Shown here one piece after another: positions 47,882 to 57,219 of a stretch of DNA of 64,000 nucleotides. Source of the DNA: Sandarakinorhabdus sp. AAP62 (GTDB taxonomy: Bacteria; Pseudomonadota; Alphaproteobacteria; Sphingomonadales; Sphingomonadaceae); contig NZ_ANFY01000003.1 in assembly GCF_000331225.1 (NCBI RefSeq), positions 295,001 to 359,000 on the forward strand, in the 5' to 3' direction. The stretch's first letter is position 1; every line of letters starts with the position of its first letter. The notes beneath the pieces were generated by a model. That model saw nothing but the letters and a program-made list of their open reading frames with translations, was not told the origin of the DNA and made no database searches. The position numbers and the translations under genes are program-made.

Positions 47882-48289
47882 ATGATCAAGATGCTCGCCG
47901 CCTACGGCCTTACACTTGTTGCCTTTGCCGCCATTGATGCGGTGTGGCTGATCAACATGGCGCCGCGCCTGTACAAACCGGAAATTGGCGAAGTGATGAT
48001 GGAGAATGGCTTCCGCCTCACTCCGGCGATGATCTTCTATGCCATCTATATCGGCGGCATTGTCTATTTCGCGGTGTGGCCGGGCTTGAGCGAAGGCGTG
48101 GCCCGCGCGGCGCTGCAGGGCGCCGTGCTCGGCTTCATCTGCTATGCCACCTACGATCTCACCAACTATGCCACGCTGAAAGTGTGGAGCCTGAAGGTGA
48201 CCGTGCTCGATCTCATCTGGGGCACGGTGCTCACCGGCGGCACGGCGGCAGCGGGCACCTGGCTGACCTCAAAGTTGTTTCACCAGTAA
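47882..48289 (+). CDS. DUF2177 family membrane protein
   Basis: A 135-residue inner-membrane protein with four hydrophobic helices and the family marks AAIDAVWLINMAPRLYKPEIG near residue 16, IYIGGIVYFAVWPGL near 57 and GFICYATYDLTNYATLKVWSLKVTVLDLIWGTVLTG near 84-115. Function unknown. The ATG at 47882 was chosen to begin the first helix; the frame is open 33 codons upstream. Its last ten bases overlap the end of the convergent trmO. Confidence 0.88.
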   Translation: MIKMLAAYGLTLVAFAAIDAVWLINMAPRLYKPEIGEVMMENGFRLTPAMIFYAIYIGGIVYFAVWPGLSEGVARAALQGAVLGFICYATYDLTNYATLKVWSLKVTVLDLIWGTVLTGGTAAAGTWLTSKLFHQ

Positions 48290-48744
48290 TCGGCCATGAT
48301 GGCGCGGGCCCAATCGGGCTCGCGCACCTCCCCGCGCGGCTGGAAACCGGCCATCACCGGCTTTATGTCGAGCACTGGCGTGCCGTCGATGGCGTCAAGC
48401 CCTTCCACCGCCAGTTCCAGGCCATCGACAGCCACGATCCGGCAGATGCTGACCCCCAGCCGGTTGGGCCGGTTCCTCCCGCGTTGCGCGAAGATGCCCA
48501 CTTTCGGCCAATCGGGGTTGCCACGCGGATGGCGGGCGCCGGTGGTGATCTGATCGTCGCCCACCTGATCGAACAGGAAGATCACTTCGGCATGGCTGAA
48601 CTGGTCCAGGCCGATCAGCGCTTCGGCGGTAAAGCGCGCCGGATCAAGATTGATGCTGGCCCGGCTATTGCCCCAGTCATCATCAACCGCTTCGCGGCGG
48701 CCGCCTGCGACATGGCCGATGGGGGTGAGGGTGAAGCTGGACAT
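48280..48744 (-). CDS. trmO: tRNA (N6-threonylcarbamoyladenosine-37-N6)-methyltransferase
   Basis: A 154-residue UPF0066/TrmO-family beta-barrel enzyme that adds a methyl group to t6A37 of tRNA-Thr using SAM. Seen: FTLTPIGHVAGG start, LIGLDQFSHAEVIFLFDQ near 45, HPRGNPDWPKVGIFAQRGRNRPNRLGVSICRI near 70-102 (the R-NRPNRLG core) and VEGLDAIDGTPVLDIKP near 115. Shorter than the E. coli protein, as in many bacteria, because the C-terminal domain is absent. Convergent overlap with the DUF2177 gene. Confidence 0.85.
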   Translation of the reverse strand: MSSFTLTPIGHVAGGRREAVDDDWGNSRASINLDPARFTAEALIGLDQFSHAEVIFLFDQVGDDQITTGARHPRGNPDWPKVGIFAQRGRNRPNRLGVSICRIVAVDGLELAVEGLDAIDGTPVLDIKPVMAGFQPRGEVREPDWARAIMADYW

Positions 48745-48825
48745 GGCAGGTCTCCCGATAGGTCCGGGAGTGTAACCTGTGTGCCCGTGCTGCCAAGCCG
48801 ACGCCGTGCATGGCTGCCATGTGGA

Positions 48826-49716
48826 TCAGCCCACCCAGTCGGCCCTGATATAGCCCTGTGCCCGCAACAGAACGGTAAGATCGCCGTGGCGAACATGGGC
48901 CTGGGCCGCCGCGGCGGCCTTGGGCTTGGCATGATAGGCAATGCCCAGTCCGCCACCGGCTATCGCCGCCTGGAGCATCGGAATGTCGTTGGCGCCGTCG
49001 CCCACGGCCAGCGCGGCGCTCATCGGCGTACCGTCGGCTTCGAGCAGCGCCTTTTTTGCGGCGGCATCGACGATGGGTTCGGGCACGGTTCCGGCCAGCA
49101 CGTCGCCTTCCACGTCAAGCCGGTTGGCCAGCACGCGGGCAAAACCGATTTCGCGTGCCACCGGCACGGCAAAGGGCATGAAGCCGCCCGACACCAGCAA
49201 GGATCGCGCGCCATTGGCTGCCATCGTCTGCACCAACTGGCGGGCGCCGGGGTTCAGTCGCACCCGCTCTTCGCGGCACTGGTCGAGCGTGGCGACGGGC
49301 AGACCCTTCAGCAGGGCGACCCGGGCCTTCAAGGCGCCGGCAAAATCCAGTTCGCCGCGCATGGCGGCCTCGGTGATGGCGGCCACTTCGACCTTCAGGC
49401 CAGCATAGTCGGCCAGTTCGTCGATGCATTCGCAGGCGATCATGGTCGAATCCATGTCGGCCACGATCAGCCGCTTGCGGCGCGGGGAACTGCCGGATTG
49501 GACCACAACGTCCATGGCGGGCAGCGCGTCTTCCAGCGCGGCGCGGATGGCGGGGCCGTCGCCGCGTGCCAGGATGTCGAAGGCGTCACCGGCTTCCAGC
49601 CAGCTTTGCGCGACGATTTCGGCACCGATGCCGCGCACGACGTCGCTTGCAGCCGAAGCATCGCCGGGCGACAAGGCCCCTTCGGCAACCAGGGTGATGA
49701 TGAGCGCGTCTGCCAT
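48826..49716 (-). CDS. serB: Phosphoserine phosphatase
   Basis: A 296-residue HAD-superfamily enzyme, last step of serine synthesis. An N-terminal regulatory-like region of about 85 residues is followed by the catalytic domain: motif I VADMDSTMI near 88, motif II SGGFMPFAVPVA near 176, and motif III/IV VGDGANDIPMLQAA near 243. The start at 49716 begins MADALIITLVAE, with an upstream 47-codon open extension rejected because it runs into miaA. The 5' end overlaps the divergent miaA start by about 20 bases, an unusual arrangement. Confidence 0.95.
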   Translation of the reverse strand: MADALIITLVAEGALSPGDASAASDVVRGIGAEIVAQSWLEAGDAFDILARGDGPAIRAALEDALPAMDVVVQSGSSPRRKRLIVADMDSTMIACECIDELADYAGLKVEVAAITEAAMRGELDFAGALKARVALLKGLPVATLDQCREERVRLNPGARQLVQTMAANGARSLLVSGGFMPFAVPVAREIGFARVLANRLDVEGDVLAGTVPEPIVDAAAKKALLEADGTPMSAALAVGDGANDIPMLQAAIAGGGLGIAYHAKPKAAAAAQAHVRHGDLTVLLRAQGYIRADWVG

Positions 49717-50587
49717 AAACCTCGATCCGGAACGGATCACCGTCCTGACAGGGCCAACCGCCGGGGGCAAGTCTGCGCTGGCGCTGGAACTGGCTCGCCA
49801 AGCGAATGGCGTGATCATCAACGCCGATGCCAGCCAGATGTATCGCGATCTCGCCATCGTCAGCGCGCGGCCGTCGCCGGTCGAGGAAGCCGCAGTGCCG
49901 CACCGACTTTATGGCGCGCTGGCCGGCGATGATGTGTGCACGGTGGCGCGCTGGGTCGATCTGGCCAAGGCGGAGGTCGCTGCCGCGCAGGCGGCGGGGC
50001 GGCAGCCGATCATCGTGGGCGGCACCGGCATGTATCTCACGGCGCTGGTGCATGGCCTGGCGCCGGTGCCGGCCATCGCGGACGATGTGCGGGCAGCGGT
50101 CCGGATGCTCGACGCCGCCGCTGCCCGCGCCGCGCTGGAGCGTGAGGACCCCGCCGCCGCCGCCCGCCTGATGCCAGCCGATCGCCAGCGCACGCTGCGG
50201 GCGCTGGAGGTGGTGCGATCGACCGGTCGCCCGCTGGCCGATTGGCAACAGCGGCGCGATGGCGGGCTGGGGCCGACAGCGGTGCAGGGCGTTATTGTCG
50301 ATCGGCCCCGGGCCGAGCTGAATGCGCGGGCCGCGACCCGTCTGCAGGCGATGCTGGCCGCCGGCGCGCTGGACGAGGTGGCGGCGCTGCTGGCGCTGGG
50401 CCTGCCCGCCGATGTGCCGGTGATGAAGGCGCTGGCGGTGCCGCAGCTGGCGGCGCATATGGCCGGCGCGATCGATCTTGATGCGGCCATGGCCCAGGCC
50501 TTGCACGCCACAAGCCAATATCAGAAGCGTCAGCAGACCTGGGCGCGCAATCAATTCCCCGATTGGCAACGCGTCGGCCCGGGTTGA
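49697..50587 (+). CDS. miaA: tRNA dimethylallyltransferase
   Basis: A 296-residue enzyme that prenylates A37 of tRNAs reading UNN codons. Seen: P-loop LTGPTAGGKSALALEL near residue 18, INADASQMYRDLAIVSARPS near 41, HRLYGALAGDDVCTVARWVDLA near 65, the IIVGGTGMYLTALVHGLAPVP signature near 98, and RRTLRALEV-like QRTLRALEVVRSTGRPL near 160. Near its end YQKRQQTWARNQF is typical. Adjacent starts GTG 49694, ATG 49697 and ATG 49700 are all possible; each overlaps serB on the other strand. Confidence 0.95.
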   Translation: MMSASAINLDPERITVLTGPTAGGKSALALELARQANGVIINADASQMYRDLAIVSARPSPVEEAAVPHRLYGALAGDDVCTVARWVDLAKAEVAAAQAAGRQPIIVGGTGMYLTALVHGLAPVPAIADDVRAAVRMLDAAAARAALEREDPAAAARLMPADRQRTLRALEVVRSTGRPLADWQQRRDGGLGPTAVQGVIVDRPRAELNARAATRLQAMLAAGALDEVAALLALGLPADVPVMKALAVPQLAAHMAGAIDLDAAMAQALHATSQYQKRQQTWARNQFPDWQRVGPG

Positions 50588-50754
50588 TCCGGTCGCTCCG
50601 GCGCGTTCGACGTACCGCAACCTCGGCCTACCGCAATTCGTATCTCCCTGTAACGCATAGTGGGCATTTCGCCCATTAGACGGCGCGGAATGTCATGGCA
50701 TCGTCATGCTGCAGTGCGATCTAGAGTTTGTATCAGGCGCTTGGGGGATGTGTT

Positions 50755-51009
50755 TTGAAGCCGTTTGTGGTTCTGACCTTGGCTCTACTGTTCGTCCAAC
50801 CGGCGGCAGCAACCAGCATGGTCCAGCCGCGGCCGCTGGCCGTGACCTGCGCCCCCGACACCGCCGATTGCCAGCCCGCCGCCGCAGCGCCGGTTGCAGA
50901 CGATAGCGCCATGAGCCCCGGCCAGATCGTGGCGGGCCTGGCCGGGCTGCTTGTGCTGGGCCTGGTGTTCGGCCGCCGCCGTTCCGCGCTGCCGCAGGTG
51001 GGTTGTTGA
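50755..51009 (+). CDS. Small exported protein with C-terminal membrane helix
   Basis: An 84-residue protein starting at a TTG that follows GGGGGATG. The signal peptide MKPFVVLTLALLFVQPAAA precedes a 45-residue mature linker with two Cys (TCAPDTADCQ) and a C-terminal GQIVAGLAGLLVLGLVFG helix with RRR. This tripartite tail resembles sphingomonad sorting anchors without a PEP motif, hence a possible cell-surface or inner-membrane anchoring. I do not recognise a family. The 167 bases between miaA and this gene hold only a small TGGGC/GCCCA hairpin (50661-50675). Confidence 0.6.
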   Translation: MKPFVVLTLALLFVQPAAATSMVQPRPLAVTCAPDTADCQPAAAAPVADDSAMSPGQIVAGLAGLLVLGLVFGRRRSALPQVGC

Positions 51010-51131
51010 TCTGCGGGCCGATTCCGCCTGATCCCGGCCCACACGGCATTCATCCCCCTTCTTCGCCGAGGCCAGCCGCACCAGCCGTTGGCCCTTTTTG
51101 CTCCCCGGGCACGACCCACCCATCAGAGAAT

Positions 51132-51163
51132 TACCGAAAATCGCCCCATTCGGTATTTTAATT
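51132..51163 (+). terminator. Possible weak terminator before ilvB
   Basis: TACCGA (51132-51137) and TCGGTA (51150-51155) pair and are followed by TTTTAATT, 120 bases after the small exported gene's stop. A six-base stem with a 12-base loop is weak. No branched-chain leader peptide is evident in the ilvB leader. Confidence 0.4.
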
Positions 51164-51176
51164 ACGCAAATAGCGG

Positions 51177-51203
51177 TTGACCTGCCATTTTCCTTCCCAT
51201 AAC
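51177..51203 (+). promoter_or_regulatory. Possible ilvB promoter
   Basis: TTGACC (51177-51182) and CATAAC (51198-51203) are spaced 15 bases apart, 48 bases before the ilvB start. The -35 is good and the -10 poor. Confidence 0.35.
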
Positions 51204-51250
51204 AGCAGTCCGCCGCTGCATCGCGGCCGATTTTGCGTGGGATAGAGATC

Positions 51251-52999
51251 ATGGGCACGGAAATGACCGGCGCCGACATCGTTGTGCAGGCCCTCACCGA
51301 TCTGGGTGTGGAGGTGGTGTTTGGCTACCCCGGCGGCGCCGTGCTGCCGATTTATGATGCGCTGTTCAAGCAGAGCCGCATCCGCCACATCCTCGTGCGC
51401 CATGAACAGGCCGCCGTGCATGCCGCCGAAGGCTATGCGCGCGCTTCGGGCAAGGTCGGCGTCGTGCTGGTCACCTCCGGCCCCGGCGCCACCAACGCCG
51501 TCACTGGCATCACCGATGCGCTGATGGATTCGATTCCGCTGGTGGTCCTCACCGGCCAGGTGCCGACGCATCTCATTGGCACCGATGCCTTCCAGGAATG
51601 CGACACGGTGGGCATCACCCGCCACTGTTCCAAGCATAATTATCTGGTGAAGGAGACGGCGAAGCTCGGCCCCGTCCTGCACGAGGCCTTCTATATCGCC
51701 CGCTCCGGTCGGCCCGGTCCGGTGGTGATCGATATCCCCAAGGACGTGCAGATCATGAGGGCCGGCTATGCCAAGCCCGGCGTGATCAGCCACAAGACCT
51801 ACAAGCCGCAGGTGAAGGGCGATCTGACTGCCATCGAGGCCGCCGTGGAGATGCTGGCAGCGGCAGAGCGACCGATTCTCTACACTGGTGGCGGCGTGAT
51901 CAACTCCGGCCCGGTGGCGAGCCAGTTGCTGCGCGAGCTGGCCAAGGCCTGTGGCGCGCCGGTGACGAGCACGCTGATGGGCCTGGGCTCGCTGCCCGAT
52001 GATCACCCGCAGTTCCTCGGCATGCTGGGCATGCACGGCAGTTACGAAGCCAATATGGCGATGAACAAGTGCGACCTGATGGTCTGCCTTGGCGCGCGGT
52101 TCGATGATCGCGTGACCGGCCGGCTGGATGCGTTCAGCCCCAACAGCCGCAAGATCCATGTCGATATCGATCGCTCCAGCTTCAACAAGACGGTGCGGGT
52201 TGATCTGGCCATCCAGGGCGATGTTGGCAGCGTGATGGAAGACATGCTGAAGGTGTGGCGCGCGCGCGGGCACCGGGCGGCCGATCAGAAGCCGTGGTGG
52301 GAACAGATCAAGGGCTGGCGCGCGCGCAACAGCTTCGGCTTCGAACAGAAGGGTGAGGCGCTGCTGCCGCAGAAGGCCATTCAGCGCTTGTATGAGATGA
52401 CCAGGGCGAAAAAGCCGATCATCTCCACGGAAGTTGGCCAGCACCAGATGTGGGCGGCGCAGCATTTCGGCTTCCATGAGCCGAACAAGTGGCTGACCTC
52501 GGGGGGGCTCGGCACCATGGGTTATGGCTTGCCGGCGGCGATCGGTGCGCAGCTGGCATTTCCGGGCGCGCTGGTGATCGATATCGCCGGTGAAGCCAGC
52601 ATCCAGATGAACATCCAGGAACTCGGCACGGCGACGCAATATCGCCTGCCGGTGAAGATCTTCATCATCAACAACGAATATATGGGCATGGTGCGCCAGT
52701 GGCAGGAGCTGAACCACGGCGGGCGGTATAGCGAAAGCTACTCCGACAGCCTGCCCGATTTCGTGAAGCTGGCGGAAGCCTATGGCTGGAAGGGCATCAC
52801 CATCGACGGGCCGGATGATCTGGATGCTGGCATTCAGGCGATGATCGATCACCCCGGCCCGGTGGTGGTGGATTGCCGGGTGGCGAAACTCGCCAACTGC
52901 TTCCCGATGATCCCGTCGGGCGCGGCGCACACCGATATGATCCTGTCGGCCGCTGATGAGCGCGGCGAGGCGGATGACGATGCAAAGGCGCTGGTGTGA
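51251..52999 (+). CDS. ilvB: Acetolactate synthase large subunit
   Basis: A 582-residue thiamin-diphosphate enzyme, first common step of Val/Leu/Ile synthesis. The catalytic Glu sits in VRHEQAAVHAAEGYA near residue 56, followed by TSGPGATNAVTGITDALMDS, FQECDTVGITRHCSKHNYLV, the FAD-binding middle domain (KCDLMVCLGARFDDRVTGRL near 277) and the ThDP domain with SGGLGTMGYGLPAAIGA near 418. The metal-binding GDG-type motif reads GEASIQMN at 447, with Glu in place of the usual Asp. Start ATG 51251 gives the standard N-terminus. It leads ilvB-ilvH-ilvC. Confidence 0.97.
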   Translation: MGTEMTGADIVVQALTDLGVEVVFGYPGGAVLPIYDALFKQSRIRHILVRHEQAAVHAAEGYARASGKVGVVLVTSGPGATNAVTGITDALMDSIPLVVLTGQVPTHLIGTDAFQECDTVGITRHCSKHNYLVKETAKLGPVLHEAFYIARSGRPGPVVIDIPKDVQIMRAGYAKPGVISHKTYKPQVKGDLTAIEAAVEMLAAAERPILYTGGGVINSGPVASQLLRELAKACGAPVTSTLMGLGSLPDDHPQFLGMLGMHGSYEANMAMNKCDLMVCLGARFDDRVTGRLDAFSPNSRKIHVDIDRSSFNKTVRVDLAIQGDVGSVMEDMLKVWRARGHRAADQKPWWEQIKGWRARNSFGFEQKGEALLPQKAIQRLYEMTRAKKPIISTEVGQHQMWAAQHFGFHEPNKWLTSGGLGTMGYGLPAAIGAQLAFPGALVIDIAGEASIQMNIQELGTATQYRLPVKIFIINNEYMGMVRQWQELNHGGRYSESYSDSLPDFVKLAEAYGWKGITIDGPDDLDAGIQAMIDHPGPVVVDCRVAKLANCFPMIPSGAAHTDMILSAADERGEADDDAKALV

Positions 53000-53020
53000 T
53001 GATGGGACACATGAACATCA

Positions 53021-53152
53021 CCTCTCCCCGTCGGGGAGAGGTCGAGAGACGGCGAAGCCGGCCCGGGAGAGGGGTGGCACATGTGGTGATGGGCGCGGCC
53101 CCTCTCCCGCCGCGCTGGCGCGCGAGTCGACCTCTCCCCGGCGGGGAGAGGT
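53021..53152. repeat. Long inverted-repeat element between ilvB and ilvH
   Basis: Outer arms of 26 bases (53020-53045 with 53127-53152, one mismatch) are themselves palindromic (CCTCTCCCCG/CGGGGAGAGG). An inner 11-bp perfect pair CGGGAGAGGGG (53064-53074) with 53099-53109 continues the stem. It fills nearly all of the gap and would form a large stem-loop in RNA. Confidence 0.8.
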
Positions 53153-53158
53153 GAGAAC

Positions 53159-53668
53159 ATGAAACATCTCCCCTCCGAACGACACACGCTGTCGATCCTG
53201 GTTGATAACGAGGCCGGTGTGCTGGCCCGCATTGTCGGCCTGTTCTCGGCGCGCGGCTATAATATCGAGAGCCTGACCGTTGCCGACGTCTCCGACGATC
53301 ACGCCGTGTCCCGCATCACCGTGGTCACCAACGGCCCGCCGCCGGTGATTGACCAGATCATGGCGCAACTTGATCGGCTGGTGCCGGTGCACAAGGTGGT
53401 GGACCTCACCGATTGGGGCCCGCACGTGGAGCGCGAGATGGCGCTGGTGAAGGTGGCCGGCACCGGGGACAAGCGCGTCGAGGCGCTGCGCCTGGCCGAC
53501 ATTTTCCGCGCCCGGCCGGTGGACACCAGCACGGCCAGTTTCGTGTTCGAAGTGTCCGGTTCGTCCGAGAAAGTGAACCAGTTCATCACGTTGATGCGGG
53601 AGGTTGGCCTGGTCGAGGTTGCCCGCACCGGCGTTGTGGCCATCGCCCGCGGGGCGGAGGCGGTCTAG
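53159..53668 (+). CDS. ilvH: Acetolactate synthase small (regulatory) subunit
   Basis: A 169-residue regulatory subunit that binds valine and stimulates IlvB. The N-terminal ACT domain reads RHTLSILVDNEAGVLARIVGLFSARGYNIESLTVADVSDDHAVSRITVVTNG, followed by a second ALS_ss_C domain with REMALVKVAGTG and TASFVFEVSGSSEKVNQFITLMREVGLVEVARTGVVAIARG. Length is standard. GGAGAGGTGAGAAC precedes the ATG; the GGGGAGAG of the repeat element may double as the ribosome-binding site. Confidence 0.97.
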   Translation: MKHLPSERHTLSILVDNEAGVLARIVGLFSARGYNIESLTVADVSDDHAVSRITVVTNGPPPVIDQIMAQLDRLVPVHKVVDLTDWGPHVEREMALVKVAGTGDKRVEALRLADIFRARPVDTSTASFVFEVSGSSEKVNQFITLMREVGLVEVARTGVVAIARGAEAV

Positions 53669-53672
53669 CAAA

Positions 53673-53805
53673 TCTCCCCTCCCTGCAAGGGAGGGGCCGG
53701 GGGAGGGTGCGAGGCAAAGCCGAGCCCTTTCCCCACCGAACCCGGAAGGTCGGGCCTGGCGGCGCAGACCCTCCCCCAGCCCCTCCCTTTGCAAGGGAGG
53801 GGAGC
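53673..53805. repeat. Long inverted-repeat element between ilvH and ilvC
   Basis: A left arm of about 35 bases from 53674 and a right arm ending near 53805 are complementary apart from a few changes. Each arm carries a small palindrome (CCCTCC-TGCA-GGAGGG type) plus GGGGGAGGGT. It is a different family from the repeat between ilvB and ilvH. Confidence 0.8.
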
Positions 53806-53813
53806 AGGAATGA

Positions 53814-54848
<1,035 letters not shown>

Positions 54849-54907
54849 TCGCAGCCGCCCGAGCGCGCGTGCCGCGCGCCGACTCCGGCAAGATCGGACG
54901 GCGAGCG

Positions 54908-54938
54908 AAAAGGGCGGCCCCAACAGGCCGCCCTTTTT
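54908..54938. terminator. Bidirectional terminator of ilvC and the DUF2721 gene
   Basis: AAAA, then GGGCGGCC-CCAACA-GGCCGCCC, then TTTTTG. T tracts lie on both sides, fitting the convergent genes. It sits inside a larger imperfect inverted repeat (54870-54960). Confidence 0.9.
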
Positions 54939-54985
54939 GACTCGTCCGACGGCGCGGCTTGGCCGCGACGCCCTTTCTTTCTCTG

Positions 54986-55459
54986 CTATTCACTCGCCGG
55001 GCCCCGCTCGCTGATCATCGCCGCCGCCCGCACCCGCACGCTGCGCAGGGCCAGCTGCACTTCCCACAGGAACAGGCTCAGCCCGCCGGTCAGCAGCAGG
55101 GTCGCAGCGATGAACAGCCACGCGATGGCAGCGTTGAGGCGAAAGCCGGCGAGTTGTTCGACAAACAGCAGAACGATGACGCAGCACACCAGCAAGGCCG
55201 CCAGGATGCACAGCGCAATCGCCCAGTTGGCCGCTGTCATCCGCCCGGCGAGCACGGCGAGATCGTCCAGGGCGATGCGGCGGCGCTGTTCGGGATATTC
55301 GGCCATGTGGGCTTCCAGGTGGCGGGCGCGATCCACAACGCGCGACAGGCGCTGCACCATCACGTTGAGCATCCCGGCGATGGCGGTGAGCAGGAACACG
55401 GGTGCCAGCGCGCTCTGGATGGCCGAACCGACCGTATCGGCAGAGAAGATGGTTTCCAT
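54986..55459 (-). CDS. DUF2721 family membrane protein
   Basis: A 157-residue membrane protein with three hydrophobic segments. Family landmarks are IQSALAPVFLLTAIAGMLNVMVQRLSRVVDRARHLEAH near residues 12-50 and ANWAIALCILAALLVCCVIVLLFVEQL plus AWLFIAATLLLTGGLSLFLWEVQLALRSVRV. Function is unknown. The ATG at 55459 is chosen because it begins METIFSADTVGSA just before the first helix; 14 upstream codons are open. It is convergent with ilvC and divergent from leuA across 221 bases. Confidence 0.85.
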   Translation of the reverse strand: METIFSADTVGSAIQSALAPVFLLTAIAGMLNVMVQRLSRVVDRARHLEAHMAEYPEQRRRIALDDLAVLAGRMTAANWAIALCILAALLVCCVIVLLFVEQLAGFRLNAAIAWLFIAATLLLTGGLSLFLWEVQLALRSVRVRAAAMISERGPASE

Positions 55460-55538
55460 GCCGCCTTCATGCCCGCAATGGCGGCAAGAGCAAGGCGGCA
55501 TCTTGCGCCGGCGGGCGCTTTCGTGGCATTAGCTGCCT

Positions 55539-55592
55539 ATGGCTTTCCAATCGGCCCTTCTGCGTCTGCGACTTACACGCCCTCGGGCGTGA
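55539..55592 (+). CDS. Probable leucine-rich leader peptide of leuA
   Basis: A 17-residue open frame, MAFQSALLRLRLTRPRA, ends in TGA 88 bases before leuA. Four of residues 7-12 are Leu (CTT, CTG, CTG, CTT), as expected of a leucine attenuation leader. The ATG is the only start in the frame, because TAG stands three codons before it. A CGCCC/GGGCG hairpin covers its end (55578-55589), and a CCCTCGGC...GCC-TT-GAGGG hairpin lies at 55613-55635. No clear ribosome-binding site precedes the ATG, so translation is unproven. Too short for usual gene finders. Confidence 0.55.
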   Translation: MAFQSALLRLRLTRPRA

Positions 55593-55680
55593 CGCTGGCT
55601 GCTGGGCATTGTCCCTCGGCCGCGCGCCTTGAGGGGATGAACCTGACAACTGCAACCAAAGCATTCAGACAGGCAGTGCC

Positions 55681-57219
55681 ATGACCAACCATATCCGCAT
55701 TTTCGACACCACCTTGCGCGACGGAGAACAATCCCCCGGCTGCTCGATGAATCTCGAGGAAAAACTGAAAGTCGCAGCGCAATTGGAAGCGTTGGGCGTT
55801 GATATCATCGAAGCCGGGTTTGCCATCGCCAGTGAAGGCGATTTCGAAGCCGTGCAGGCCGTCGCCAATCTGTGCGACACCGCCATTGTCGCCAGCCTGG
55901 CCCGCGCCAGCGCCGCCGATATCGAACGGGCGTGGGCCGCGCTGAAAGGCGCCAGGCAGCCGCGCATCCATACCTTCATCGCGACATCGCCGCTGCACAT
56001 GAAGGTGAAGCTGAACAAGTCGCCGGAAGAGGTGCTGGAGGCGATCCGGCAATCGGTGAGCCTGGCACGCAACCTGTGCGGCGATGTCGAATGGTCGGCC
56101 GAGGACGCCACCCGTTCCGATCCGGATTTCCTGTGCCGGGCGGTGGAAACGGCGATTCTTTCGGGCGCCAGCACCATCAACCTGCCCGACACGGTGGGCT
56201 ATGCGACGCCCGAAACCTATGGCGCCATGTTCAAGGACGTCATCACCCGCGTGCCCAATGCGGACCAGGCGATCTTCTCCACCCATTGCCACAATGATCT
56301 GGGCCTCGCCGTTGCCAACACGCTCTCGGCGATCATGGCCGGCGCCCGCCAGGTGGAAGCCACGATCAACGGCATCGGCGAACGCGCCGGCAATGCCGCC
56401 ATCGAGGAAATCGCCATGGCGCTGAAGGTGCGCCACGACGTGATGCCCTACGAAACCCGCATCGTCTCCACCGAAATCACCCGCGCCAGCCGGCTGGTCA
56501 GCGGCGTGACCGGCATGGCGGTGCAGGCCAACAAGGCGATCGTGGGCGCCAACGCCTTCGCGCATGAAAGCGGCATCCACCAGGATGGCATGCTGAAGGA
56601 TTCGTCCACCTACGAGATCATGACGCCCGACAGCGTTGGCCAGGGTGCGACCAACCTCGTGCTGGGCAAGCATTCGGGCCGCGCCGCCTTCCGGTCAAAG
56701 TTGGCGGAAATGGGCTATGATCTGTCGGACAACGAGTTCGGCGATGCCTTCAAGCGCTTCAAGGATCTGGCCGACGCCAAGAAGCAGGTGTTCGACGAGG
56801 ATATCGTCGCGCTGGTCGACGATGAAGTGCTGCGCGGGCACGACCGCATCCAGGTGACCGAGGTCGAGGTCTATTGCGGCAGCAATGGGCCGCAGCGGGC
56901 GATCCTGACGCTCAGCATCGACGGCGAGGAAGTGACGGCGGCGACCCGCGGCAATGGCCCGGTCGATGCGCTGTTCAATGCCATCCGCAAGCTGGTGCCG
57001 CACGATGATGCCGTGCTGAACCTCTATCAGGTCCACGCCGTCACCGCCGGCACCGACGCCCAGGCCGAAGTGAGCGTGGTGCTGGCCGAACATGGCCGCA
57101 CCGTGCGCGGCACCGGCGCCCACACCGATACGCTGGTCGCCTCAGCACGGGCCTATGTGAACGCGCTCAACAAATTGATCGTGAAGCGCGGCAAGTCGGC
57201 GCTCAGCGCGGCGGGGTGA
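55681..57219 (+). CDS. leuA: 2-isopropylmalate synthase
   Basis: A 512-residue enzyme, first committed step of leucine synthesis from 2-oxoisovalerate and acetyl-CoA. Seen: the metal and catalytic [17 protein letters not shown] near residue 6, [48 protein letters not shown] near 200-240 with the HxH pair, [30 protein letters not shown] near 280, and the C-terminal LeuA allosteric domain (about 380-510) for leucine feedback. Its stop is overlapped by the GTG of the next gene. The upstream region contains a leucine-rich leader. Confidence 0.98.
   Translation: MTNHIRIFDTTLRDGEQSPGCSMNLEEKLKVAAQLEALGVDIIEAGFAIASEGDFEAVQAVANLCDTAIVASLARASAADIERAWAALKGARQPRIHTFIATSPLHMKVKLNKSPEEVLEAIRQSVSLARNLCGDVEWSAEDATRSDPDFLCRAVETAILSGASTINLPDTVGYATPETYGAMFKDVITRVPNADQAIFSTHCHNDLGLAVANTLSAIMAGARQVEATINGIGERAGNAAIEEIAMALKVRHDVMPYETRIVSTEITRASRLVSGVTGMAVQANKAIVGANAFAHESGIHQDGMLKDSSTYEIMTPDSVGQGATNLVLGKHSGRAAFRSKLAEMGYDLSDNEFGDAFKRFKDLADAKKQVFDEDIVALVDDEVLRGHDRIQVTEVEVYCGSNGPQRAILTLSIDGEEVTAATRGNGPVDALFNAIRKLVPHDDAVLNLYQVHAVTAGTDAQAEVSVVLAEHGRTVRGTGAHTDTLVASARAYVNALNKLIVKRGKSALSAAG

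Noticed and set aside
51233-51250. In-frame extension of ilvB by six codons (MRGIEI)
   Set aside because: The added residues are not part of the IlvB family start; ATG at 51251 fits better.
53021-53805. CRISPR array in the ilv operon
   Set aside because: The repeats are inverted pairs of two different families, not regularly spaced direct repeats, and no cas genes are present.
55637-55684. 15-codon frame [15 protein letters not shown] overlapping the leuA start as ATGA
   Set aside because: Only one Leu and no useful ribosome-binding site spacing; less convincing than the Leu-rich frame further upstream.
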